Part shown: positions 1-7,462 of the stretch, one piece after another
How the letters are laid out: each line of letters starts with the position of its first letter
Numbering within the stretch: position 1 is the stretch's first letter
Assembly (NCBI GenBank): GCA_028819955.1
Contig: JAPPKP010000145.1
Coordinates: forward strand, 1 to 17,132
Length of the DNA: 17,132 nucleotides
Direction: 5' to 3'
Source: Rhodospirillaceae bacterium
Lineage (GTDB): Bacteria; Pseudomonadota; Alphaproteobacteria; UBA828
Position numbers and translations under genes: made by a program
The notes under the pieces: model-generated
What the model was told of the DNA's origin: nothing
What the model saw: the letters and a program-made list of their open reading frames with translations, nothing else
The model's database searches: none

Positions 1-2
1 AG

Positions 3-431
3 ATTCTGGGCGTGCCGGAGAAGACCGACCCGCACGTGACCGAGGGCAAGGCCGGCCTGGTCAAGGCCTTCCAGGACGCGACCTCTGCGGTCGATTCCTC
101 CGGCCTCTGCGTCTTCACCACCTTCGCCTGGTCGCTCGACGACATCGCGCCGCAGATCAACGCAGCCTGCGAGGGCGACTGGACGGCGGAGAAGCTGCTG
201 GAGGTCGGCGAGCGGGTCTGGAACCTGGAGCGGCAGTACAACTGTGCGGCCGGCTTCACGGGTGCGGACGACAACCTGCCCGAGCGTCTGCTCAAGGACG
301 CGGCGAAGACCGGCCCGGCCGAAGGCCTCACCAACGGCCTCGCGCAGATGCTGCCGGAGTACTACGAGGTGCGCGGCTGGACCGACGAGGGCGTGCCCAG
401 CAACGAGACGGTGGAGCGCCTCGCGCTCTAG
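3..431 (+). CDS. Aldehyde:ferredoxin oxidoreductase, C-terminal part (5' end outside window)
   Basis: This is the tail of a tungsten-containing aldehyde oxidoreductase of the AOR family, which oxidises aldehydes to carboxylic acids using a tungsto-bispterin cofactor and one 4Fe-4S cluster. The reading frame is open from the first base. The motif SSGLCVF (Cys codon at 108-110) matches the conserved GLCxF region that supplies the fourth cluster ligand in this family. The end, with an RGWTDEG.P segment followed by a short Leu-rich tail, is the usual AOR C-terminus. Roughly 140 of about 600 residues are present, so the other three cluster cysteines and the pterin-binding domains cannot be checked. 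The downstream FAD oxidoreductase and MoaD-like genes on the same strand support the family call. The aldehyde substrate is unknown. Confidence 0.85.
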   Translation: MLGVPEKTDPHVTEGKAGLVKAFQDATSAVDSSGLCVFTTFAWSLDDIAPQINAACEGDWTAEKLLEVGERVWNLERQYNCAAGFTGADDNLPERLLKDAAKTGPAEGLTNGLAQMLPEYYEVRGWTDEGVPSNETVERLAL

Positions 432-460
432 TCCGTATCGTTCGTCATTCTCGTGACGAC

Positions 461-497
461 GGGGGGCCGCGCGCGCCGAACAGGGCGCCGGTCCCCC
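461..497. other. Strong GC-rich hairpin between AOR and the FAD oxidoreductase gene
   Basis: Bases 473-477 (GCGCC) pair exactly with 484-488 (GGCGC) around a 6-base loop. An outer run of five G (from 461) can pair with five C (493-497). No T-run follows, so this is not a canonical intrinsic terminator. It may attenuate read-through or stabilise the 3' end of the AOR message. The rest of the 172-base gap (432-603) shows nothing else recognisable apart from the GGGAG ribosome-binding site at 594-598. Confidence 0.3.
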
Positions 498-603
498 GGC
501 TTGTATCGGAGACGACGGCACTGAACGAGACCAGACGGGCCCTCCCCTGCCGCGCACGGGCGCGGGCGCAGGGGTCGGCGCGAACAGCCAAGCGGGAGCC
601 AAC

Positions 604-1851
604 ATGCAGCATGTGATCGTGGGTGCCGGCCCGGCCGGCGTGGTCGCTGCCGAAACCTTGCGCAAGGGAGACCGGGCCGCCGACATCGTCCTCATCGGCG
701 ACGAGCCGGAGCCGCCCTATTCGCGGATGGCGATCCCTTACGTGCTCGAGGGCATGATCGAGCAGAGCGGGACCTACCTCCGCAAGACCGAAGGCCACTA
801 CGAGGGCCTCGGCATCCAGTACCGCCAGGGGCGGGCGGAGTCCGTGGCGGCGGCGGACGGCACGCTCACCCTCGCGGGCGGCGAGAGTGTCTCCTACGAT
901 CGCCTGCTGATCGCTACCGGCGCGACCCCGCTCAGCCCGCCGGTGCCCGGCCTCGATCTCCCCGGCGTGCACAACTGCTGGACCCTAGAAGACTGCCGCG
1001 GGATCGCAAAGCTGCTCAACGAAGACGCCAACGTCGTGCTGATCGGCGCGGGCTTCATCGGCTGCATCATCCTGGAGGCGCTCGCCAAGCGCTGCGGCAA
1101 TCTCACCGTGGTCGAGATGGAAGACCGCATGGTCTCGCGCATGATGGACGCCACGGCAGGCGGGATGCTGGAACGCTGGTGCGGGGCCAAGAACATCCGC
1201 GTGCTCACCGCGACCCGGGTCGCCGGGATCGAGGCCGCGAGCGGCGCGGGCGGCGACAAGGCGGTGGTGCTGGACAACGGCGAGAGGATCGACGCCCATC
1301 TTGTCGTGCTCGCCGTCGGCGTCGCGCCCAACATCGGCTTCCTGGAGGGGAGCGGGATCGAGACCGACCACGGCGTGCTGGTCGATCAACACCTGGAGAC
1401 CAGCGCCAAGGGCGTGTTCGCCGCCGGCGACGTGGCCCAAGGCCTCGACTTCTCCACCGGCGAGTACTCGGTGCACGCGATCCAGCCGACCGCCACCGAG
1501 CACGGCCGCATCGCGGCGCTCAACATGCTGGGGCGCCACGCCCACTACAAGGGCAGCCTCAACATGAACGTGCTCGCCACGGTCGGGCTCGTCTCCAGCT
1601 CGTTCGGAAGCTGGGAGGGCGTCGCCGGCGGCGACAGCGGCGTCGCCGTGGACGAGAACGGCTACAAGTACCTCCGGCTGGAGTTCGACGGCGACCATCT
1701 GGTCGGCGCGCTCGGCATCGGGCTCACCGACCATGTCGGCGTGATCCGCGGCCTGATCCAGAACCAGACCGCGCTCGGCGACTGGAAGGAGAGGCTGCAG
1801 GAGAACCCGCACCGCGTGATGGAGGCCTACGTCGCCCACAGCCAGACCTGA
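604..1851 (+). CDS. FAD/NAD(P)-dependent pyridine nucleotide-disulfide-type oxidoreductase, AOR-associated
   Basis: A 415-residue flavoprotein with two Rossmann nucleotide-binding folds. The FAD-binding GAGPAG lies at residues 7-12, the second dinucleotide motif GAGFIG at 148-153, an ATG-type motif (LLIATGATP) near 101-109, and the closing FAD motif AAGDVAQG at 273-280. This is the layout of rubredoxin/ferredoxin reductase-like and NirB-N-like enzymes. No CxxxxC redox-active disulfide is evident, so simple electron transfer between NAD(P)H and a protein partner is more likely than disulfide reduction. The start is set by GGGAG at 594-598, five bases before ATG. Its position between an AOR gene and a MoaD-like gene suggests it links AOR to the NAD(P) pool or another carrier; that role is inferred from context. 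Confidence 0.85.
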   Translation: MQHVIVGAGPAGVVAAETLRKGDRAADIVLIGDEPEPPYSRMAIPYVLEGMIEQSGTYLRKTEGHYEGLGIQYRQGRAESVAAADGTLTLAGGESVSYDRLLIATGATPLSPPVPGLDLPGVHNCWTLEDCRGIAKLLNEDANVVLIGAGFIGCIILEALAKRCGNLTVVEMEDRMVSRMMDATAGGMLERWCGAKNIRVLTATRVAGIEAASGAGGDKAVVLDNGERIDAHLVVLAVGVAPNIGFLEGSGIETDHGVLVDQHLETSAKGVFAAGDVAQGLDFSTGEYSVHAIQPTATEHGRIAALNMLGRHAHYKGSLNMNVLATVGLVSSSFGSWEGVAGGDSGVAVDENGYKYLRLEFDGDHLVGALGIGLTDHVGVIRGLIQNQTALGDWKERLQENPHRVMEAYVAHSQT

Positions 1852-1902
1852 GCCACGGCGGCAGCGATCACGGCGCCACGCGGGAGACACCGCGCACTCG
1901 CC

Positions 1903-2154
1903 ATGAAGGTGACCGTCAAGCTCTATGCCTTGCTGAGCGACTATCTCCCCGCCGGCGCCGTGGACAACCAGGTCGAGCTCGACCTGGACGCAGGCACCAC
2001 GCCCGAGGACGTCTTCGCCAGGTTCAACCTGCCCCGCCAGTACTGCTCCATCGTGCTGGTGAACGGCATCTACGTTGAGCCGAGCGAGCGCGGCTCCCAC
2101 GCGCTGAGCGAGAACGACACGCTGGCGATCTGGCCGCCCGTGGCCGGCGGCTGA
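1903..2154 (+). CDS. MoaD/ThiS-family ubiquitin-like sulfur carrier
   Basis: An 83-residue beta-grasp protein ending in Gly-Gly (residues 82-83), the C-terminus that MoaD and ThiS proteins need for adenylation and thiocarboxylate formation. The preceding WPPVAGG and an internal IVLVNG segment are typical of MoaD, which donates sulfur to molybdopterin/tungstopterin. The gene sits 51 bases after the FAD oxidoreductase on the same strand. AOR gene clusters in proteobacteria often contain a dedicated MoaD-like gene, so a role in maturing the AOR tungstopterin cofactor is the best inference. A GGGAGA lies about 16 bases upstream of ATG, too far for a strong ribosome-binding site, so translation may depend partly on the upstream gene. 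No MoaE or MoeB homologue is in the window. Confidence 0.85.
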   Translation: MKVTVKLYALLSDYLPAGAVDNQVELDLDAGTTPEDVFARFNLPRQYCSIVLVNGIYVEPSERGSHALSENDTLAIWPPVAGG

Positions 2155-2207
2155 GCCAGCGAAGCCGGCACGAGTCCCCGTCGCACGTCTGAGTTCCGAC
2201 AACGTTC

Positions 2208-2495
2208 GTGCCCAAGACTCTGACCGTCGAGAAGGAGATGGCGATCGAGCGCCATGAGTTCCGGCGCACCCTGCGCCGCGCGCTCCCGGAGGCGGACATC
2301 TCCGAGGATGGCAACACGATCACGGTCCGCGAGGGGACGGGCACTCTGGAGATCACGCTCTCCACCAAGCCCAGCCGCCGTATCGGCCTGCTCGCGCTGC
2401 CGGTCCTTGCCGCGCGCTTCCACTACAGCGGCTACCACGATCCCGCCGGGCACCTCGCCCGGCTCGACATCTCCTTCCAGCGCGGCGGCGGGTAG
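2208..2495 (+). CDS. Small protein of unknown function downstream of the MoaD-like gene
   Basis: I do not recognise this family. The predicted product is 95 residues from a GTG start, or 85 from the in-frame ATG at 2238. Neither start has a good ribosome-binding site: GAAGGAG at 2231-2237 touches the ATG directly, and nothing useful precedes the GTG. The N-terminal half is rich in Arg and Glu and probably helical (HEFRRTLRRALPEA). The middle alternates hydrophobic and polar residues as in beta strands (TITVREGTGTLEITL). The C-terminal half is more hydrophobic, contains the short motif HYSGYHDPAG, and ends in three glycines. There is no signal peptide or clear membrane segment. It lies 53 bases after the MoaD-like gene and 116 before the SRPBCC gene, all on one strand, so it may be an accessory of the AOR cluster. 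Confidence 0.6.
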   Translation: MPKTLTVEKEMAIERHEFRRTLRRALPEADISEDGNTITVREGTGTLEITLSTKPSRRIGLLALPVLAARFHYSGYHDPAGHLARLDISFQRGGG

Positions 2496-2611
2496 TTGCG
2501 CACGGCGGCATTGCCGAAGGATCGATTGCCGAATTCTATCGCGCGTTGCGCTTGCCGCAGTTTCCGTCCACCATCGCGCGCTGTCTCAAACAAGAATGGG
2601 AGGGACGGGCA

Positions 2612-3055
2612 ATGGCTTACACGCGAGCGAAGGTGGTCGAGGAGATCAGCGCATCGGCCGACCGTGTCTTCGGCGAGATCGGGGCCTTCAACAATCTGAC
2701 CGTCATCATGGCGGGCACCATCACGCGGAGCACGCTCAACAAGAAAGGCAACGTACGTACGCTCAAGGTCAAGGGCGTGAAGGGCAACCTCGACGAGACG
2801 CTGCTGAAGTACGATACGGCGACGCGCACACAGAGCTATGCGATCACCGCCGATCCGGACGACATGGTGCCGTTCTCCGACTACACCGCCACCATCAAGG
2901 TGAAGCCGATCACCTCGCGGCGCAGCCAGGTGGAGTGGACCAGCCGCTTCGTGCCGAAGAAGGGCAAGACCAAGGCGGAATGCCTCGAGTTCGTCGAGGG
3001 CATCTACCGCACCGGCATCGCGGGTACTCGGGAAGTCCTCGGGGTCAAGAAGTAG
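2612..3055 (+). CDS. SRPBCC (START-like / polyketide cyclase-type) family protein
   Basis: A 147-residue single-domain protein with the pattern of the SRPBCC ligand-binding fold: an opening strand containing KVVEEISASADRVF with the ADxVF turn, a strand pair around GNVRTLKVKG, a SYAITADP strand, and a long C-terminal helix (EFVEGIYRTGIAG). The fold has a deep hydrophobic pocket for lipids, polyketides or aromatics; some members are enzymes and others carriers, and the ligand cannot be told from the sequence. The ATG at 2612 is chosen because GGGAGGG sits seven bases upstream; the same frame also opens at a TTG at 2546, which has no such site. Its last 11 bases overlap the 3' end of truA, which is read from the other strand. 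It may belong to the AOR cluster, but that is only positional. Confidence 0.8.
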   Translation: MAYTRAKVVEEISASADRVFGEIGAFNNLTVIMAGTITRSTLNKKGNVRTLKVKGVKGNLDETLLKYDTATRTQSYAITADPDDMVPFSDYTATIKVKPITSRRSQVEWTSRFVPKKGKTKAECLEFVEGIYRTGIAGTREVLGVKK

Positions 3056-3821
3056 CACGCGGTACCGCCGGCCGCTCCGCTGGCGGATAGATCACCGCTT
3101 CGAGATAGAGGCCGCAGGCCGGCGCCGTCGGGCCGCTTTGGCGCCGGTCGCGGGCCGCGAGCGCGGCGCCGACATCGGCCGGTGCCCGCCGGCCTTCGCC
3201 CACCTCGACCAGCGTCCCCACCATGGCGCGCACCTGGTGATGGAGGAAGGAGCGCGCCCAGGCGCGGATCGCGATCTCGTCTCCGACTCGTGTGACGGCG
3301 AGGCTCTTCAGGGTGCGGACCGGGGAGGTCGCCTGGCAATGGGCGGCCCGAAAGGTCGTGAAGTCGTGGGTGCCTTCCAGCAGGCGCGCGGCCTCGGCCA
3401 TGGCGTTCGCATCGAGCGGGCGCGCGACGTGCCAGGCGCGGTCTTTCGCGAGCGCGAGCGGCGTCTTGCGATTGACGATCCGATAGAGATAGACGCGCAT
3501 GGTGGCATCGCGCCGCGCATCGAAGCCGGGCGATGTCTGGGCCGCGTCGAGAACGACGGCGGGCGCCGGCCGCAGGTGCGCGTTGAGCGCGTCGCGCAGC
3601 ACCGCCGGCTCCGCCTGCCGGGCGAGATCGAGGTGGCAGCACTGGCCGAGCGCGTGAACGCCGGAATCGGTTCGGCCCGCGCCATGCACGCGCACCTGCT
3701 CGCCGCAGAAGCGCTCGACCGCGCGCTCCAGCGCCTCCTGCACCGACCGCCCGTCGCCCTGGTACTGCCAGCCGACGAAGCCGGTGCCGTCGTATTCGAG
3801 AGTCAGCTTGTAGCGGGGCAT
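3045..3821 (-). CDS. truA: tRNA pseudouridine(38-40) synthase TruA
   Basis: A 258-residue TruA that converts uridines 38-40 of the tRNA anticodon arm to pseudouridine. The N-terminus [19 protein letters not shown] is diagnostic, and the catalytic aspartate is D52 in [14 protein letters not shown] (residues 47-60). The C-terminal half contains [14 protein letters not shown], the conserved motif of the second TruA domain. The length is normal for a bacterial TruA. It is the last gene of def-fmt-truA; its start lies inside the end of fmt (19-base overlap at 3803-3821), so translation is probably coupled. Its 3' end overlaps the convergent SRPBCC gene by 11 bases, leaving no room for a terminator between them. 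Confidence 0.97.
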   Translation of the reverse strand: MPRYKLTLEYDGTGFVGWQYQGDGRSVQEALERAVERFCGEQVRVHGAGRTDSGVHALGQCCHLDLARQAEPAVLRDALNAHLRPAPAVVLDAAQTSPGFDARRDATMRVYLYRIVNRKTPLALAKDRAWHVARPLDANAMAEAARLLEGTHDFTTFRAAHCQATSPVRTLKSLAVTRVGDEIAIRAWARSFLHHQVRAMVGTLVEVGEGRRAPADVGAALAARDRRQSGPTAPACGLYLEAVIYPPAERPAVPRATS

Positions 3822-4750
3822 GGCAGGCGTATGCCGGCTGCGATCGGCCGCCCGCGCAAGAAGGCGTCCGTCCCCATCGCCGCCTTGCCGGCGCGCTGAA
3901 GGCGGATCGGGCGTAGCGCGGCGCCGTCGCCGCAGGCGATGGTGAGCGCCTCGTCGACGACCGTTCCGGGCGGCGCATCCGTCGCATCAGCCACCCTCTC
4001 GGCCGCCAGCACCTTGATGCGCTCGTCATCGTGGGCGAACCAGGCGCCGGGCCTCGGTGCAAGCGCACGCACGGTGCGCTCGATTTGCGCCGCCGGCGCC
4101 CGCCAGTCGATGGCGGCCTCGTGCTTCTCGATCTTCCGGGCGTAGGTCGCGCCGTCGGCCGGCTGCGGCGTCTCGGACAGCGTGCCCGCGGCGAGCGCAT
4201 CGATCGCCTCCACCACAAGCCGGGCGGAGAGGGCGGCCAAAGTATCGTGCAGCGTGCCGCCGGTGGTCTCGGGCCCGATCGGCACCCGCTTGGCCATCAG
4301 GATGGGGCCCGTGTCGAGCCCCTCGTCCATGCGCATGATGGTGACCCCGGAATCCTTATCGCCCGCCATGATCGCCCGCTGAATCGGCGCCGCACCGCGC
4401 CAGCGCGGCAGCAGCGAGGCGTGGGCGTTGATACAGCCGAGCCGGGGTGCCGCCAGCACGGCCGGCGGCAGAATCAAGCCATAGGCGACCGTGACCGCGA
4501 GGTCGGCATCCAGCGCCGCGAACGCCGCCTGCGCCTCCTCAAGCTTCAGGCTCGCCGGGGTGTTGACTGGAATCCCGGCGGCCTCGGCGCGTACGGCCAC
4601 CGGCGTCGGCCGCACCTTGCGGCCGCGCTGCGCGGCCCGCGGCGGCTGGGTGTAGACGGCAGCGATGGAGTGGCCGCTCGCGCAGAGCGCATCCAGGGTG
4701 GGCACGGCGAAGGCCGGCGTTCCCATGAACACCAGCCTCAAGGGTTGCAT
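3803..4750 (-). CDS. fmt: Methionyl-tRNA formyltransferase
   Basis: A 315-residue Fmt, which transfers a formyl group from 10-formyl-tetrahydrofolate to the initiator Met-tRNA. The N-terminal domain opens with [16 protein letters not shown]. The catalytic triad expected for the family is visible as N108 and H110 in CINAH and D146 in DEGLDTGPI. The signature [15 protein letters not shown] begins at residue 112. The C-terminal oligonucleotide-binding domain starts around residue 210 with [14 protein letters not shown]. The gene follows def by 40 bases and overlaps truA by 19 bases, so the three form a compact housekeeping operon. The upstream ribosome-binding site is weak (GGGAA). No residue appears to be missing. 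Confidence 0.97.
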   Translation of the reverse strand: MQPLRLVFMGTPAFAVPTLDALCASGHSIAAVYTQPPRAAQRGRKVRPTPVAVRAEAAGIPVNTPASLKLEEAQAAFAALDADLAVTVAYGLILPPAVLAAPRLGCINAHASLLPRWRGAAPIQRAIMAGDKDSGVTIMRMDEGLDTGPILMAKRVPIGPETTGGTLHDTLAALSARLVVEAIDALAAGTLSETPQPADGATYARKIEKHEAAIDWRAPAAQIERTVRALAPRPGAWFAHDDERIKVLAAERVADATDAPPGTVVDEALTIACGDGAALRPIRLQRAGKAAMGTDAFLRGRPIAAGIRLPCPATS

Positions 4751-4790
4751 GGGTTCCCGCGCCGTCGAGGTCCGGCTGGAGACGGATACC

Positions 4791-5306
4791 TCAGCCGGCT
4801 GCGGCGCGGCGCGCCTTGGTCAGCTTGCGCAGGATGATGCTGCGCTTGACCAGCGACAGGTAATCCACGAAGAGCACCCCCTCCAGGTGGTCGATCTCGT
4901 GCTGCAGGCAGACGGCCAGCGTGCCGACCGCCGTAATCTCCTGCGCCGCGCCGGTCTCGTCCCGATAGGCCACCGTCACCGACGCCGGCCGCTCCACCTC
5001 GGCATAGTGATCGGGGAAGGAGAGGCAGCCCTCCTCGCGGCTCACACGCTCGTCCGAGCGCCAGACGATCTCGGGATTGACCAGCTTGAGCGGCGCTGGC
5101 GGCTCGTCCGCCAGATGCACGTCGGTCACGATGCAGCGCTTGGGCACGCCGATCTGGATTGCGGCAAGCCCGATACCGTCCGCGGCGTGCATCGAGTCCA
5201 TCATGTCGTCGAGCAGCGCGCGCACCTCGTCGTCGACGGCATCGACCCGTGCGGAGCGCGCCTTCAGCCGCTTGTCGGGGGCGGTGATGATTGGGCGTAT
5301 GGCCAT
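4791..5306 (-). CDS. def: Peptide deformylase
   Basis: A 171-residue peptide deformylase that removes the N-formyl group from nascent proteins. All three family motifs are intact: GIGLAAIQ (residues 44-51), EEGCLSF with metal ligand C94, and QHEIDH with metal ligands H136 and H140 and catalytic E137. The length is typical of bacterial type I enzymes. It is paired with fmt 40 bases downstream, as expected for opposing steps of the formyl-methionine cycle. The initial codons [11 protein letters not shown] match the usual def start. No clear Shine-Dalgarno precedes the ATG, and the 67-base gap to the upstream LLM gene contains no obvious terminator. Confidence 0.97.
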   Translation of the reverse strand: MAIRPIITAPDKRLKARSARVDAVDDEVRALLDDMMDSMHAADGIGLAAIQIGVPKRCIVTDVHLADEPPAPLKLVNPEIVWRSDERVSREEGCLSFPDHYAEVERPASVTVAYRDETGAAQEITAVGTLAVCLQHEIDHLEGVLFVDYLSLVKRSIILRKLTKARRAAAG

Positions 5307-5373
5307 CGCGGTCGACCGATACAGAGCCGCTGTCTAGCTAAGGACGCGCACGACCGAGGTCAAGCGCAAGCTC

Positions 5374-6342
5374 TCACGCGTCCGCTTTGGGTCTCACCTC
5401 CTCGGCGAACCCGGTGATGACGTCGAGGGTTTCCTCCAGGGTCTCACGCAGAACCTGGAGAACGAGATGGCGCACACCGAGGTCGCGCATCGCCTGGATG
5501 TCGCTCGCGATGTCGTCGGCCGAGCCCGTGAGCAGCATCCGCTCGCCCGTGTCGGCGACGATCGGCTCCGCGCTGGCACCGTACCAGACGGCCCAGAAGG
5601 CGAGGTCGATGCTGGCCGGGTCGCGGCCCTCGGCCTCCGCTATGGCGCGCAGATCGTCGAGGCCCGCGGCGAAGCGGCCCAGCGTGTCCATCGGGAAGCG
5701 CGGGTTGCAGCCGATCGGAAACCAGGCATCGCCGTGGCGCACCGTGCGACGCTTGGCGGGCTTGCTCTCCCCGCCGACCCAGATTGGCGGATGCGGCTTT
5801 TGCACCGGCTTCGGGTGGAACAGGATGTTGTCGAACGAGGCGAACTCCCCGTCATACCGGGGCGCGTCGGCGGTCCAGAGCTCCTTGTAGATGCGTAGAT
5901 ACTCGTCGGTCGCCCGGCCGCGGGCCTCGAAGGGTGGGGCGCCCACGGGCGGGAACTCTTCGGCCATCCAGCCGGCGCCGACGCCCACCACCGCGCGCCC
6001 GCCGGAGAGCAGGTCGATGGTGGAGAGCAGCTTCGCCGTCAGCACGGGATGGCGGTAGGGGACCACCATCACCGAGGTGAGCAGCCGCATCTCCGTCGTG
6101 ACGCCCGCGAGGTAGGCCATGAGCGCGAGCGGCTCCAGGCACTCGCCGGCGAGCAGGGTGGGGAAGGTAAGCGTGCCGTCGGGCGAGTAGGGGTAGGGCG
6201 AGTCGATGCCCTTGGGCACCACGATGTGATCCGGAATCGCGAGGATGCGGTAGCCCAGCTTTTCGCCGTGCCGGGCGAGGGTCGCGATGCGCTCCGGCAC
6301 GGCCAGCGGCCCGCCGTTCGGTACGTTGAAGCCGTATTCCAT
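5374..6342 (-). CDS. Luciferase-like monooxygenase (LLM) family oxidoreductase, Rv2161c-like
   Basis: A 322-residue TIM-barrel protein of the bacterial luciferase-like family. Recognisable parts are the N-terminal MEYGFNVPNGGPLAVPERI, the LTSVMVVPYRHPV strand near residues 88-100, the signature VVGVGAGWMAEEF (118-130), the RGRATDEYL segment just after it, and a late PHPPIWVGGESKPA (184-197). These resemble subfamilies often named F420-dependent, but the motifs do not separate F420 from FMN users. F420 is uncommon in alphaproteobacteria, so FMN is equally possible. The substrate is unknown. The gene lies between hpnA (133 bases upstream) and def (67 bases downstream) on the same strand. Its AGGGGA touches the ATG, so the ribosome-binding spacing is poor. 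A functional link to either neighbour is not evident. Confidence 0.88.
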   Translation of the reverse strand: MEYGFNVPNGGPLAVPERIATLARHGEKLGYRILAIPDHIVVPKGIDSPYPYSPDGTLTFPTLLAGECLEPLALMAYLAGVTTEMRLLTSVMVVPYRHPVLTAKLLSTIDLLSGGRAVVGVGAGWMAEEFPPVGAPPFEARGRATDEYLRIYKELWTADAPRYDGEFASFDNILFHPKPVQKPHPPIWVGGESKPAKRRTVRHGDAWFPIGCNPRFPMDTLGRFAAGLDDLRAIAEAEGRDPASIDLAFWAVWYGASAEPIVADTGERMLLTGSADDIASDIQAMRDLGVRHLVLQVLRETLEETLDVITGFAEEVRPKADA

Positions 6343-6475
6343 TCCCCTAATCCCGTCAGGTTCGATGATTGCCGCGACATGGCGGCCCGGAAGGCGATGG
6401 CAGCGGTTCTAGCGTCATCCTGCGGGGCGCGGCAAGGACCGATCCCGGCGGGAGGGGACCGGCACGCTCGCACGC

Positions 6476-7462
6476 TTACACGTAACCGTTGGCCTGAAAC
6501 CAGCTGAGCGCGTCGGCCAATGCCTCTTCCGCCGGGCGCGCCGTGTAGTTGAGCTCGCGCTGGGCCTTGGCGGACGAGAAGAACATCATCTTGCGCGCCA
6601 TACGCAGGCTGTCGCGGGTGAGCCTGGGCTCCCCGCCTGCGACGCGCGCCCAGGCTTCGCCGGCGGCGGCCACCGGCGCGAGCAGCCGGTGCGAGAGCCG
6701 GATGCGCGGCGCCGGCCGCCCCGTGAGCCTGGCCAGGCACTCCAGGATCTCACGGAGCGTCATGTCCTCGCCGCCCAGGATGTAGCGCTCCCCCACCGCG
6801 CCACGCTCCAGCGCCTGCAGGTGGCCGGCGGCGCAGTCGTCGACGTGGACCACGTTGAGGCCGGTATCGACGTAGGCCGGCATCCGGCCGGTCGCGAAAT
6901 CGACGATGATCCGCCCGGTGGGTGTCGGCTTGATGTCGCGCGGGCCGATGGGCGCGGAGGGATTGACGATCACCGCTGGCACCCCCTCGTCGCGGACCAG
7001 CGCGCGCACCGCCTCTTCCGCCAGGAACTTGGAGCGCTTGTAGTGGCCGATCATGGCGGCCTCAGTCACAGGCGTCTCCTCGTCGGCCGGCGAATGGTCG
7101 GCGTTGAGGCCGAGCGTGGCGACGCTCGAGGTGTAGACGATGCGCGTGGCGCCGGCGCCCGCGGCCGCGCGCAGCAGGTCGCGCGAGCCTTCCACGTTGG
7201 TGCGGTAGATCGCCGGCGGGTCGGGAATCCAGAGCCGATAGTCGGCCGCAACGTGGAAGAGCGTGTCGCAGCCCTTCGCCGCCTGCTCCAGCGAAGCTCG
7301 GTCGTTCAAGTCGCCGATCGCCCGCTCGACGTCGAGGTCGTCGATGTTGCGCGTATCGGCGCCCTGCCGCGTCAGCACGCGCACCGCATGGCCGGCGTCG
7401 AGCAGCGCGCGGGCGACGGCGGAGCCGAGAAAGCCGGTCGCGCCCGTGACGAGCGTAGTCAT
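6476..7462 (-). CDS. hpnA: HpnA-like hopanoid-associated sugar epimerase (extended SDR)
   Basis: A 328-residue extended short-chain dehydrogenase/reductase. NAD(P)-binding GATGFLG is at residues 7-13, the TSS segment at 111-113, and the active-site Y141-xxx-K145 is in HYKRSK. The region HVAADYRLWIPDP..IYRTNVEGSR, followed by IVYTSSVATLG, is the hallmark of HpnA, a family named for its occurrence in hopanoid gene clusters; its exact substrate is not settled. The ATG overlaps the stop of the CDP-alcohol phosphatidyltransferase by four bases (ATGA), and GGAGG at 7470-7474 sits seven bases upstream, so the two genes are co-translated. No squalene cyclase or other hpn gene is in the window, so a hopanoid role is inferred from family alone. 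Confidence 0.88.
   Translation of the reverse strand: MTTLVTGATGFLGSAVARALLDAGHAVRVLTRQGADTRNIDDLDVERAIGDLNDRASLEQAAKGCDTLFHVAADYRLWIPDPPAIYRTNVEGSRDLLRAAAGAGATRIVYTSSVATLGLNADHSPADEETPVTEAAMIGHYKRSKFLAEEAVRALVRDEGVPAVIVNPSAPIGPRDIKPTPTGRIIVDFATGRMPAYVDTGLNVVHVDDCAAGHLQALERGAVGERYILGGEDMTLREILECLARLTGRPAPRIRLSHRLLAPVAAAGEAWARVAGGEPRLTRDSLRMARKMMFFSSAKAQRELNYTARPAEEALADALSWFQANGYV

Noticed and set aside
461..497. The hairpin after AOR considered as a Rho-independent terminator
   Set aside because: No T-run follows the stem, so it is recorded only as a hairpin of unknown role.
985..2202. A 405-codon minus-strand open frame under the FAD oxidoreductase and MoaD-like genes
   Set aside because: Antisense shadow with skewed composition; both plus-strand genes carry clear family motifs.
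1..3055. The AOR region considered as a mobile or defence island
   Set aside because: No integrase, transposase, tRNA, direct repeat or shift in base composition was visible; the genes are metabolic.
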